5,946 bases of DNA. It comes from an uncultured bacterium. Its GTDB lineage: Bacteria > Actinomycetota > Coriobacteriia > Coriobacteriales > Atopobiaceae. Position numbers and translations under genes: made by a program. The DNA is taken from assembly GCA_905214175.1 (NCBI GenBank), contig CAJMLD010000107.1, positions 1-5,946 of the forward strand, given 5' to 3'. Positions 1-5,619 of the stretch are shown here, in pieces. Each line of letters begins with the position of its first letter. The first letter of the stretch is position 1. The notes under the pieces are model-generated. The model saw only the letters and a program-made list of their open reading frames with translations, was not told the DNA's origin and ran no database searches.

Positions 1-56
1 CAGATTGTAGAAAGTGGTCGCCCGTCTCGGCCTGGGCGTTGCCTCTCATCATGTAA
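1..56. other. Unassigned left edge, possible end of a neighbouring gene
   Basis: Two readings are open to the window edge and I cannot choose between them. On the + strand, one frame from position 3 runs into TAA at 54-56 and would give a short hydrophobic tail ending WALPLIM. On the - strand, ATG codons at 52-50 and 49-47 open a frame beginning MMRGNAQAETGDHFLQS that leaves the window, with many codons ending in G or C. Neither has supporting evidence: the - strand start has no Shine-Dalgarno sequence at a useful distance, and the + strand tail matches no family I recognise. More upstream sequence would settle it at once. Confidence 0.25.
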
Positions 57-103
57 ATTGCAGGCCGGCTTCCCACCACACTGCTCCGCTAACGAGCAAA
101 TCG

Positions 104-109
104 TATACT
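104..109 (+). promoter_or_regulatory. Possible -10 element for the glycosyltransferase gene
   Basis: TATACT differs from the sigma-70-type consensus TATAAT at one base and lies about 55 bases before the TTG start, leaving a leader of roughly 45-50 bases. I find no good -35 hexamer 16-18 bases upstream and no TGn extension, so this rests on the -10 alone. The same hexamer occurs in front of the glucosaminidase gene on the other strand. Confidence 0.35.
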
Positions 110-151
110 TAACACTTACAAATACACTGGATAAAGGCACACGTACAACGC

Positions 152-158
152 AAGGCGG
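152..158 (+). promoter_or_regulatory. Ribosome-binding site that decides the TTG start
   Basis: AAGGCGG matches the Shine-Dalgarno core AAGGAGG at six of seven positions and ends five bases before TTG at 164. The next in-frame candidate, ATG at 179, is preceded by a C- and A-rich stretch without such a motif. An in-frame TAA at 110-112 limits how far upstream the gene could begin. Confidence 0.55.
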
Positions 159-163
159 TCAGC

Positions 164-2599
164 TTGAACATTTCCACCATGGGCATCTGCAGGCATGCCG
201 AGAAGATCTACCAGCTCATCTCGCTCGAGGGTGTCTCACAAAGCGCGCTCCTCGACATCCAGGCCCAGGACGACAACGGCTGGGACGTTCCCGCCAAGGT
301 CTTCCGCGACACCCCGACGGAAGCCGTGGTTGTCCTTGTCGACGCGCACTCCAACACGTCAAGCATCTCCTACGCCATCTTTGCCTCCGACGGGGCCATT
401 CAGGATGCCAGCGCGTGGTTTGAAGTTGGCGCGGCAACCGTGAGCCTGCGGAACGCAAAGCTGCAGTCCCGCATGAACTACCGCGTCCACAAGGACCTCA
501 CGGACAGAATCCGCGACTACGACTATGGCCACCAGTTCCTCTTCTCGACCATTTTCATCAAGAAGGCCATCCCGGACAGGGGGTCGGCCATCGTACGCGT
601 GGCGGTTCGTGTGCCCTGGCGCGATGACGGAGAGGTGGCTCTTCGCGTTCGGGACCAGGCACTGGCTTCCGTCGACTCGGCGCCTATCTTCATGGGCTCT
701 CAGAAGTTCGACTCCCGCTTCTCCCCCACGGTCAAGTACCGCGAGACGGTCTTCTCCGTTCGCTTGCCCCGAGACGAACGCACCGTCATCTTTGATGCGT
801 GGGACAAGGCCGACCCGCACCAGCACACCTTCTTCGAACTGGCAAAGCCTGACCTCGACCACCTTGTCTACGAGAACGAGGTTCTCACGAGGTCCGCTGA
901 TCGCGACCCCTATTACAACGAGTGGTTCCACAAGCAGCAGGTCCAGCCTTGGGAGCTTCGCCTCCAGAGCGAGGTGCGCTTTGACAACGAGGTCACGTGG
1001 AGCGTCGTTGTCCCGCTTTTCCACACCACGCACCAGCAGCTCGAGGACCTCGTGGCAGGGTTTGTCTCGCAATCCTATCCGCACTGGGAGCTCATCCTGG
1101 TAAACGCGTCCCCCGAGGACGGGGAGCTTGCCGAGGAGGTTGCTGCCGCCGTTGCGTCTGACGAGAGAATCCGCAGCATCACGCTCCACAAGAATCTGGG
1201 CATCACGCTCAACACGGCTGCGGGAATCCGCGCGGCAACCGGTGACTTCGTGGGCTTTGTCGACCATGACGACACGATTGAGCCGGACCTCTTCTTCCAC
1301 TACACCGAAGCCGTGAACAAAGATCCCGAGACGGACGTGCTCTACTGCGACGAGGACAAGATTGACCCCGCGGGCACGCACGTACAGCCTTTCCTCAAGC
1401 CGCAGTTCGAGATTGACCTCCTCACCTGCAAGAACTACATCTGTCACATGCTTGCGGTGCGCCGCAGCCTCCTCATGAACCTGGAGTTTGACAACCCCGC
1501 GTTCGAGGGCGCGCAGGACCACCACCTTACGCTGCAGGCCGTAGAGAAGGCCCGCCGCGTTACCCACGTACCCCACGTCCTCTACCATTGGCGCATGTGG
1601 GAGACGTCCACGGCAACGAGCAGCGACGCCAAGACCTACGCTCAGGAGGCAGGCATGGCCGCGGTGCGTGCCCACTTCAAGCGCATAGGCGTAGACGTCG
1701 AGGTGTCCGAGGGAGAGCGTCCCTTCTCCTACCACGTGTTCCACAGGCCACCCGCCGAGCACCCGCTCGTCTCCATCCTCATCCCCTCGCGCGACCACGT
1801 GGAGCTCCTCCAGCGTTGCGTTGACTCCATCCTCGGCAGGACCACCTATGACAACTACGAGGTGGTCGTTATCGAGAACAACAGCGAGCGCGAGGAGACC
1901 TTCTCGTACTACGAGCAGGTGCAGCATGAGAACAAGGGGCGCGTGCGGGTAGTCGCGTGGCAGGGCAAGGGCGACTTCAACTACTCAAGCATCATCAATT
2001 ATGGTGCCCAGGAATCCTCCAGCGACTACCTGCTCCTCCTGAACAACGACATGGAGCTGAGGACGGTAGACTGGCTCGAACGCTTGGTGGGCCTTGCGGC
2101 GCGCAAGGACGTCGGCGCGGTTGGTGCGCGTCTCCTCTACCCCGACAACACCATCCAGCACGCCGGCGTCATCGTGAGCGGAGGATGTGCCAACCACTTT
2201 GGGATGGACCTTCCCGACAGTGACCATGGCTATTGGTCCCTGGTCGAGTGCGAGCAGGACCTCTCCGCCGTGACAGGGGCCTGCCTCATGGTCCGTCACG
2301 CGCTCTTCGATGAGTTGGGAGGGCTCGACGAGACATTAGCCGTGACTTTCAACGGCGTCGACTTCTGCCTGCGACTTCGCAAGCATGGTCTGCTGGTGGT
2401 GTACACGCCCCAGGTGGCGCTCACGCACTTCGAGTCGGCCTCCCGCGGCTCCGACTACTCCCCCGAGCAGCACGACCGCTTTGCGCACGAGATTGGTCTC
2501 ATGCACGTGAAATGGCCGTCGTACTATGCCGAGGGCGATCCCTCCTACAGCCCGCACTTGAGGACCTACGAACCGCTCAACTCCTACTGGCACTTCTAA
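164..2599 (+). CDS. Glycosyltransferase with two tandem GT2 (GT-A) domains
   Basis: This 811-residue protein should transfer sugars from nucleotide-sugar donors in the cytoplasm, most likely for a cell-surface polysaccharide; donor and acceptor cannot be read from the sequence. No signal peptide or membrane segment is visible. Domain 1 starts near residue 279 (SVVVPLF, 280-286) and has DHDD at 367-370, CDEDK at 395-399, the acidic acceptor-side motif GAQD ending at D452, and HWR at 475-477. Domain 2 starts near 535 (LVSILIPSRD), with NND at 627-629, FNGVDFCLRL from 729 with D733, and THFESASRG from 754. Both domains therefore look catalytically complete, so two linkages or an alternating polymer are possible. 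Residues 1-270 are an extra N-terminal region I do not recognise; it ends in a Tyr/Trp-rich linker (DPYYNEWFHKQQ). The TTG start is chosen for its Shine-Dalgarno sequence; ATG at 179 is the alternative. The gene is convergent with the hydrolase genes, across a shared terminator. Confidence 0.95.
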   Translation: MNISTMGICRHAEKIYQLISLEGVSQSALLDIQAQDDNGWDVPAKVFRDTPTEAVVVLVDAHSNTSSISYAIFASDGAIQDASAWFEVGAATVSLRNAKLQSRMNYRVHKDLTDRIRDYDYGHQFLFSTIFIKKAIPDRGSAIVRVAVRVPWRDDGEVALRVRDQALASVDSAPIFMGSQKFDSRFSPTVKYRETVFSVRLPRDERTVIFDAWDKADPHQHTFFELAKPDLDHLVYENEVLTRSADRDPYYNEWFHKQQVQPWELRLQSEVRFDNEVTWSVVVPLFHTTHQQLEDLVAGFVSQSYPHWELILVNASPEDGELAEEVAAAVASDERIRSITLHKNLGITLNTAAGIRAATGDFVGFVDHDDTIEPDLFFHYTEAVNKDPETDVLYCDEDKIDPAGTHVQPFLKPQFEIDLLTCKNYICHMLAVRRSLLMNLEFDNPAFEGAQDHHLTLQAVEKARRVTHVPHVLYHWRMWETSTATSSDAKTYAQEAGMAAVRAHFKRIGVDVEVSEGERPFSYHVFHRPPAEHPLVSILIPSRDHVELLQRCVDSILGRTTYDNYEVVVIENNSEREETFSYYEQVQHENKGRVRVVAWQGKGDFNYSSIINYGAQESSSDYLLLLNNDMELRTVDWLERLVGLAARKDVGAVGARLLYPDNTIQHAGVIVSGGCANHFGMDLPDSDHGYWSLVECEQDLSAVTGACLMVRHALFDELGGLDETLAVTFNGVDFCLRLRKHGLLVVYTPQVALTHFESASRGSDYSPEQHDRFAHEIGLMHVKWPSYYAEGDPSYSPHLRTYEPLNSYWHF

Positions 2600-2646
2600 G
2601 AGAAAGGCGCCCCGCCGGATTATCCGACGGGGCGTCTCGCTTTCTC
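2600..2646. terminator. Bidirectional hairpin terminator between convergent genes
   Basis: Bases 2605-2619 pair with 2623-2637 around the loop TTA: about 15 base pairs, very GC-rich, with one C/A mismatch (2615/2627) and one G/T wobble. It begins six bases after the glycosyltransferase stop codon. On the + strand a short T-containing tail (CGCTTTCTC) follows; on the - strand the stem is followed by TTTCTC. GAGAAAG at 2600-2606 and CTTTCTC at 2640-2646 are also reverse complements. It sits in the 60-base gap between two convergent genes, so it can serve both. Confidence 0.8.
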
Positions 2647-2659
2647 GAACCGCTTTACC

Positions 2660-3142
2660 CTAGATCCTCGAGAGCTTGTCGTACCACTCCTGGGCTTTAG
2701 CCAGGTACTCGTTATGCTGCGAGCCGCCAACGGCAAGCGAGGCGGGGCATTCCGTGGAGGTGCACTCGTTGTGCCCCACTACGTTGACACCCCACTGGGG
2801 CCTGCCGAGGTTGTACTCCAGGCACAGTGCGGCGACAAGGCGAGCCCCTGAGTTGATGGTCGCCTCGGTCATGCGCCACTGCCCAGAAGCGTCTCCGTAG
2901 TCCGCATGCTCGATGCCAATGCTCCTCGTGTTTATCTGCCAGTTTCCTGCTTGCCATGCCGTGTCCGAGTCAAGCACAAGCTGGCCCACCGTACCGTTTG
3001 CCTCAACCTGATAATGCGCCGATGCAGCGCGCGTCTGCCATGTGGCATAGCAGGTCTCCGTCGTGAGGTTGCCCATGTTGTGGTGAATGACAATCTTGGA
3101 GATGGATGCCCCATAACGGCCCTTTGAATAGTGGACGTTCAT
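2660..3142 (-). CDS. N-acetylmuramoyl-L-alanine amidase domain (Amidase_2 / T7 lysozyme type), probable C-terminal piece of a split gene
   Basis: The 160-residue product matches the zinc amidases that cut the bond between N-acetylmuramic acid and L-alanine in peptidoglycan. Likely zinc ligands are H20 (in KIVIHHN), H124 (in VVGHNE) and C132 (in TECPA). The eight-residue gap from H124 to C132 equals that between H122 and C130 of T7 lysozyme, and Y44 in SAHYQVE fits the conserved active-site tyrosine. Conserved stretches AWQAGNW (62-68), SIGIEHAD (74-81) and GRPQWGVNVVGHN (113-125) are all present. The length is that of a bare catalytic domain, with no signal peptide or wall-binding part. The reading frame continues upstream for 19 sensible codons to a TAA that is also the stop of the preceding repeat ORF, in the same frame, so this is probably the end of a longer secreted enzyme. 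As a separate gene it would start at ATG 3142, helped by AAGGA seven bases upstream, and would stay in the cytoplasm unless released by lysis. Confidence 0.8.
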   Translation of the reverse strand: MNVHYSKGRYGASISKIVIHHNMGNLTTETCYATWQTRAASAHYQVEANGTVGQLVLDSDTAWQAGNWQINTRSIGIEHADYGDASGQWRMTEATINSGARLVAALCLEYNLGRPQWGVNVVGHNECTSTECPASLAVGGSQHNEYLAKAQEWYDKLSRI

Positions 3143-3149
3143 GAGGAGT

Positions 3150-3154
3150 TCCTT
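3150..3154 (-). promoter_or_regulatory. Internal ribosome-binding site before the amidase ATG
   Basis: Read on the - strand, AAGGA lies seven bases before ATG at 3142, a normal Shine-Dalgarno distance. It is made of the codons GTC-AAG-GAA of the linker that joins the two halves of the apparent ancestral gene, so it may be accidental. If used, the amidase domain could be translated after ribosomes stop at the TAA at 3200-3202. Confidence 0.4.
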
Positions 3155-3199
3155 GACTGCGCCAGCACCAGACCAATAGGGCGAGCTCTTGAGCCAGCA

Positions 3200-4366
3200 T
3201 TAGTCAAGGCCTGTTTGTAGATTCGAATTGAGCTTCTGAGTAATCGTGCCATCGTCTGCAGTGACATAGATATAGCCAGTTGATGGCGACGTCCATCTCG
3301 AGCCCTTGGCAACAAAGCCCGCCGAGGTGAGGTAGCGCTCCTGGCCAGATTCGTTGGTGACAACCGCGTCTGACTTCACGACGCCGCCCTGGATGTAAAG
3401 CTCTTCTCCGGTTGGCGAGACATACCAGCCATCCGCAGGCATGGCTACGCCGTACCAGCCCTTGCCCTCTTGCTTCCAACCAATCGTACCCAGATAGTTG
3501 TACTCGCTCTGAGACGTGGTGTAATGATGCGTGGCAACGGTCACATACGGGTTGAAAAGACGAAAGACCGGGGTGGCTTGGGAGCCGTCAGAGTAGAACG
3601 CAACATTCTCCGGGTTCCAGCCAATGGAACCGAGGTAATCGTACTCGCTCTTGTCCGTGGTGTAGTGATGATCGCCAGAGTAGGGGTTGTAGAGGCGATA
3701 GACGGCGGTTCCGGAGCTGGGAGTAAACCATGCGACGGACTCGCCAGACCAGCCGAGCGAAACGAGATTTTGCGCCTCAGAAGCGGAGGACGTAAAGAGA
3801 TGCTCGCCATTATACCTGTTATACAGACGGTACATGGGAACTGCGGAAACGCTCTCCTTGGCAGGCTCGAGCGAGGAGGTCGTGGCCGCAGCCGACGCAC
3901 CGTCCTTGGGAGCTGCCGCCGAGGTAGAGTCGCTTATCTTAACGGCCTCCGCGTGGGATGAGGATTCTGCAGCATCAGAGGAAGCGGCGGTTGTGTCGGC
4001 TTGGACGGTCTCCGGGTTCTCCTCGGTTTGGACGACCTCTGGGGTCTCCTCGTTTTTGACCTCCGGCTGCTGAGAAGAAGCAGAGTTCCGTACCTGGGTC
4101 TGCTGCTCCGAGACTGTGGTTGTCTCATTGGCAGCGTCCGGTGCGACAGGGGGCTCATCGGCACCACTAGCGGCGGCCTCTTGCGGCTCATCCTTGGGAG
4201 TGGTCTCACCCGTAGCATCCGAATCGGTCGCCTGAGAAGCTATGGGCCGAGCGTTGCTTTCGTCAGCCTGCGATTGCACGGGCTCCGAGACAGGAGCAAC
4301 GCCCACTGTTGTTGGCACGCTGTTCTCGGCACCAAGCGCAATGACGGGGGTCCCCCAGCAGGGCAA
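3200..4366 (-). CDS. DUF5648-repeat surface protein, probable N-terminal piece of a split amidase gene
   Basis: As a plain ORF this gives 388 residues from TTG at 4366. Residues 12-177 are a low-complexity acidic stalk rich in Ala, Ser, Thr, Glu, Pro and Gln. Residues 178-216, 222-260 and 267-307 are three YRLYN...HHYTT...LGW...WY units. Residues 312-383 form a small Gly/Tyr-rich, probably beta-sheet module (GWYVSPTGEELYIQGG) that I cannot name. The stalk suggests export and spanning of the wall, yet the ORF has no signal peptide. A good one is encoded just upstream in another frame, and the TTG start has no usable Shine-Dalgarno sequence, so it is probably not the true beginning. The ORF ends at a TAA directly in frame with the amidase downstream. 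I treat it as the middle of one gene covering 2660-4430. A function in binding a surface glycan is inferred from the repeats alone. Confidence 0.65.
   Translation of the reverse strand: MPCWGTPVIALGAENSVPTTVGVAPVSEPVQSQADESNARPIASQATDSDATGETTPKDEPQEAAASGADEPPVAPDAANETTTVSEQQTQVRNSASSQQPEVKNEETPEVVQTEENPETVQADTTAASSDAAESSSHAEAVKISDSTSAAAPKDGASAAATTSSLEPAKESVSAVPMYRLYNRYNGEHLFTSSASEAQNLVSLGWSGESVAWFTPSSGTAVYRLYNPYSGDHHYTTDKSEYDYLGSIGWNPENVAFYSDGSQATPVFRLFNPYVTVATHHYTTSQSEYNYLGTIGWKQEGKGWYGVAMPADGWYVSPTGEELYIQGGVVKSDAVVTNESGQERYLTSAGFVAKGSRWTSPSTGYIYVTADDGTITQKLNSNLQTGLD
3446..3835 (-). repeat. Three DUF5648-type repeat units (stalk-repeat ORF)
   Basis: Units lie at 3719-3835, 3587-3703 and 3446-3568, each about 39-41 residues. 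Shared pattern: hydrophobic-Y-R-L-Y/F-N-x-Y, then G-[ED]-H-[HL]-[YF]-T, about 12 residues, LGW or IGW, about 5 residues, an aromatic pair such as WF, FY or WY. The third unit differs in having FNPYVTVATHHYTTS, longer between the NPY and the THHYTT. The same odd third unit occurs in both other blocks of this window, so the three units behave as one block. Confidence 0.85.
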
Positions 4367-4430
4367 GCCCCAGCGTAGTCACCAGGGCTACGCGATTCGT
4401 CAGGCAGAACGTGTGGTTCTCATGTTGCAC
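4352..4430 (-). pseudogene. Orphaned signal peptide of the broken amidase gene
   Basis: From GTG at 4430 this frame reads MQHENHTFCLTNRVALVT and then TLGLALLG, a short N-region with an arginine followed by a hydrophobic core, as in Sec signal peptides. It leaves the useful frame at the G5 run; in the neighbouring frame the sequence continues TPVIALGAEN, whose ALGA would suit signal peptidase. AAGGGGG at 4447-4441 is a fair ribosome-binding site, at a rather long ten-base distance. ATG at 4423 lies in the frame of the downstream repeats and gives MRTTRSA, a more typical basic N-region, but meets TGA at 4402-4400. Which start was original is open. Confidence 0.55.
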
Positions 4431-4477
4431 GATACGATTTCCCCCTTGAAGCTCCGGGTGACAATGCCCGGCCAATA

Positions 4478-5533
4478 CTAGAAGCCGTAGAGAATGGCGA
4501 GAATGCTTGCGCCGTAACCAGAATCGCTGGCCCACGTACCCGAAAGGCCCTCCACCGTAGTAGCACGGCCAAAGAGCCAGGTACCATAGCGCTGGTCCAC
4601 TATGGTCGATGAACGAGGGCTATAGCCGGCATAGGCACGTAGATGCTGCGCCTGGGCGAGAAAACCCTCGTAGACGCTAGAGAACCTGTTGGGGTCGCCT
4701 CCGCTGTCGGTCGCCCCAAGCCCGCTGAAGTTACAGTACTCAGGCTGTACGGCACCGCCAAACGCAAGGTAGCCAGTCTCGACCATGGCCTGTGCGTAGA
4801 TGACATCGGCACGCACGCCCTCTGCCTCGGCGGCATCGAAGAGGCGGTCGACGAACTCGTCCACGTTGCTCGCGCCATACTGTGCGAACACGTCAGATGG
4901 AAACTCCCTGCCGCGAGCCTTGAGCGCGGAGGAGAGGTTGTCCTTCACCTGCCCCCTTGAGTGCTCACTTGTCCCAAGGATGGGGGTGCCATTTACGACG
5001 GTACCCACCGACGCACGGTTGAGCCCGTACCACGCGGTGCCTTCCGCATGCCACCCCAACGACACAAGGTGGTCGTTCTCGTCACGCGATGTCGTGTAGT
5101 TATGCGTACCAATGCTGGCATAGGGGTTGAACTGCCGGTAAAGCTCGACGCTCTTGGCATCGTCAGAGTACCAGCCAACACCCTCGCCGCTCCAGCCAAG
5201 GGCAACAAGCGAGTTGTACTCATCCAAGCTCGTCGTGTAGTGATGGTCTCCCGAATACTTGTTGTAGAGACGATAGACCGGCGTAGAAGACTCCTCAGGC
5301 GCGTACCAACCAATGCCCTCGTAGTTCCACCCAATCCGGTCAAGACGCGTGAGCTCATCCGTGCTCGAGGTGTACAGATGCTCACCGGTAAAGGGGTTGT
5401 AGAGCCGGTACATCGCCACTGCTCTAAGAGTACCCTGGGCAAAAGCCGGAGTGGCACTTGCACATAGGACAACTGCCATAGCAAGGCTTGTCAGCAAGGC
5501 CAAATGCCTCAGCCAACCAATATGACGATTCAT
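4478..5533 (-). CDS. Secreted glucosaminidase (GH73-like) with three DUF5648 repeats
   Basis: The 351-residue protein should be exported and cut the glycan strand of peptidoglycan. Residues 1-32 are a Sec signal peptide: basic start MNRHIGWLRH, hydrophobic core, cleavage probably after AFA at 30-32. The Cys in the core lacks a lipobox. Repeats occupy 41-79, 86-124 and 130-171. After a short linker, residues 198-351 are a glucosaminidase domain: AQAMVETGYL with E252 as likely catalytic acid (equivalent to the ESG motif of the family), then YCNFSGLGAT (266-275) and the conserved FLAQAQHLRAYA (291-302). The annotated frame could begin at ATG 5572, but the probable -10 box would then lie inside the gene; ATG 5533 has GGGGGGA just upstream and starts a clean signal peptide. 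It follows the partial repeat gene by 86 bases and precedes the broken amidase by 47 bases, so the last two are probably co-transcribed. No defect is visible. The exact bond cut is inferred from the family. Confidence 0.9.
   Translation of the reverse strand: MNRHIGWLRHLALLTSLAMAVVLCASATPAFAQGTLRAVAMYRLYNPFTGEHLYTSSTDELTRLDRIGWNYEGIGWYAPEESSTPVYRLYNKYSGDHHYTTSLDEYNSLVALGWSGEGVGWYSDDAKSVELYRQFNPYASIGTHNYTTSRDENDHLVSLGWHAEGTAWYGLNRASVGTVVNGTPILGTSEHSRGQVKDNLSSALKARGREFPSDVFAQYGASNVDEFVDRLFDAAEAEGVRADVIYAQAMVETGYLAFGGAVQPEYCNFSGLGATDSGGDPNRFSSVYEGFLAQAQHLRAYAGYSPRSSTIVDQRYGTWLFGRATTVEGLSGTWASDSGYGASILAILYGF
5021..5413 (-). repeat. Three DUF5648-type repeat units (glucosaminidase)
   Basis: Units lie at 5297-5413, 5162-5278 and 5021-5146. 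They begin MYRLYNPFTGEHLYTSS, VYRLYNKYSGDHHYTTS and LYRQFNPYASIGTHNYTTS. The first starts nine residues after the predicted signal cleavage, so here the repeats form the N-terminus of the mature enzyme without the long stalk seen in the amidase locus. The third unit closely resembles the last unit of the right-edge gene (both share RQFNPY, DHLVSLGW and AWYG). Confidence 0.88.
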
Positions 5534-5537
5534 GGCG

Positions 5538-5543
5538 TCCCCC
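5538..5543 (-). promoter_or_regulatory. Ribosome-binding site for the glucosaminidase ATG at 5533
   Basis: On the - strand a run of six G followed by A ends a few bases before ATG 5533. It is G-rich like a Shine-Dalgarno sequence, though not a perfect AGGAGG. It supports ATG 5533 over the upstream in-frame ATG at 5572, which would lengthen the signal peptide by 13 non-basic residues. Confidence 0.5.
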
Positions 5544-5563
5544 CAAATTGCAGCTGAGGAGAT

Positions 5564-5569
5564 AGTATA
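5564..5569 (-). promoter_or_regulatory. Possible -10 element for the glucosaminidase gene
   Basis: TATACT on the - strand lies about 30 bases before ATG 5533, giving a leader of about 24 bases. The region 16 bases upstream is TTTCGG, a poor -35 match. It falls in the only sizeable gap on this strand (5534-5619), so a promoter here is reasonable, and it would serve the glucosaminidase and probably the amidase locus after it. Confidence 0.45.
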
Positions 5570-5619
5570 CACGTCTGAGAGTTAGCCGAAAGGCAACTGC
5601 CTCACGCTATACAAGACGC

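Larger units (their letters stand above)
2660..4430 (-). pseudogene. Composite broken gene: secreted amidase with stalk and DUF5648 repeats
   Basis: Three pieces line up as one protein: a signal peptide (4430 to about 4352), the stalk-repeat ORF (from about 4351 to 3203) and the amidase (3199 to 2660). Two lesions divide them. First, the G5-A-C5 run at 4346-4356 puts the signal peptide in a different frame; one base fewer there makes LALLG continue into TPVIALGAENS. Second, a single TAA at 3202-3200 interrupts an otherwise open frame: the 19 codons between it and the amidase ATG read CWLKSSPYWSGAGAVKELL, with coding-like codon choice. Repaired, the protein would have about 590 residues, in the same general order as the upstream glucosaminidase: signal peptide, repeats, catalytic domain. 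A GTG start at 4430 is proposed because AAGGGGG lies ten bases upstream. Alternatives are true decay, readthrough with frameshifting, two real genes, or sequencing errors. The domains themselves look well preserved, which suggests recent damage. Confidence 0.65.

Noticed and set aside
19..38. CGCCC/GGGCG inverted repeat near the left edge
   Set aside because: Five base pairs with a ten-base loop and no T run; not convincing as a terminator.
58..423. 121-codon + strand frame overlapping the glycosyltransferase start
   Set aside because: No ribosome-binding site, His/Arg/Gly-rich composition without domains, and it overlaps the better supported gene in another frame.
359..1927. 522-codon open frame on the - strand opposite the glycosyltransferase
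   Set aside because: It is antisense to a gene with clear GT2 motifs throughout; its translation is a Val/Leu/Arg/Glu-rich string without domains, as expected opposite GC-rich codons.
3003..3200. 65-codon - strand frame starting at the ATG that overlaps the TAA (TAATG)
   Set aside because: Stop-start overlap is typical of coupled genes, but the product is out of frame with the amidase and does not look like a protein; the amidase frame through this stretch is far better.
4451..4477. Small hairpin CCGGG/CCCGG between the glucosaminidase and the broken amidase gene
   Set aside because: Only five base pairs and no T run follows, so I do not call it a terminator; the two genes may share a transcript.
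4961..5467. 168-codon + strand frame opposite the glucosaminidase repeats
   Set aside because: It is antisense to well-defined repeats and signal peptide. It resembles the + strand frames at 3470-3961 and 5671-5895 only because all three lie opposite the same repeat family.
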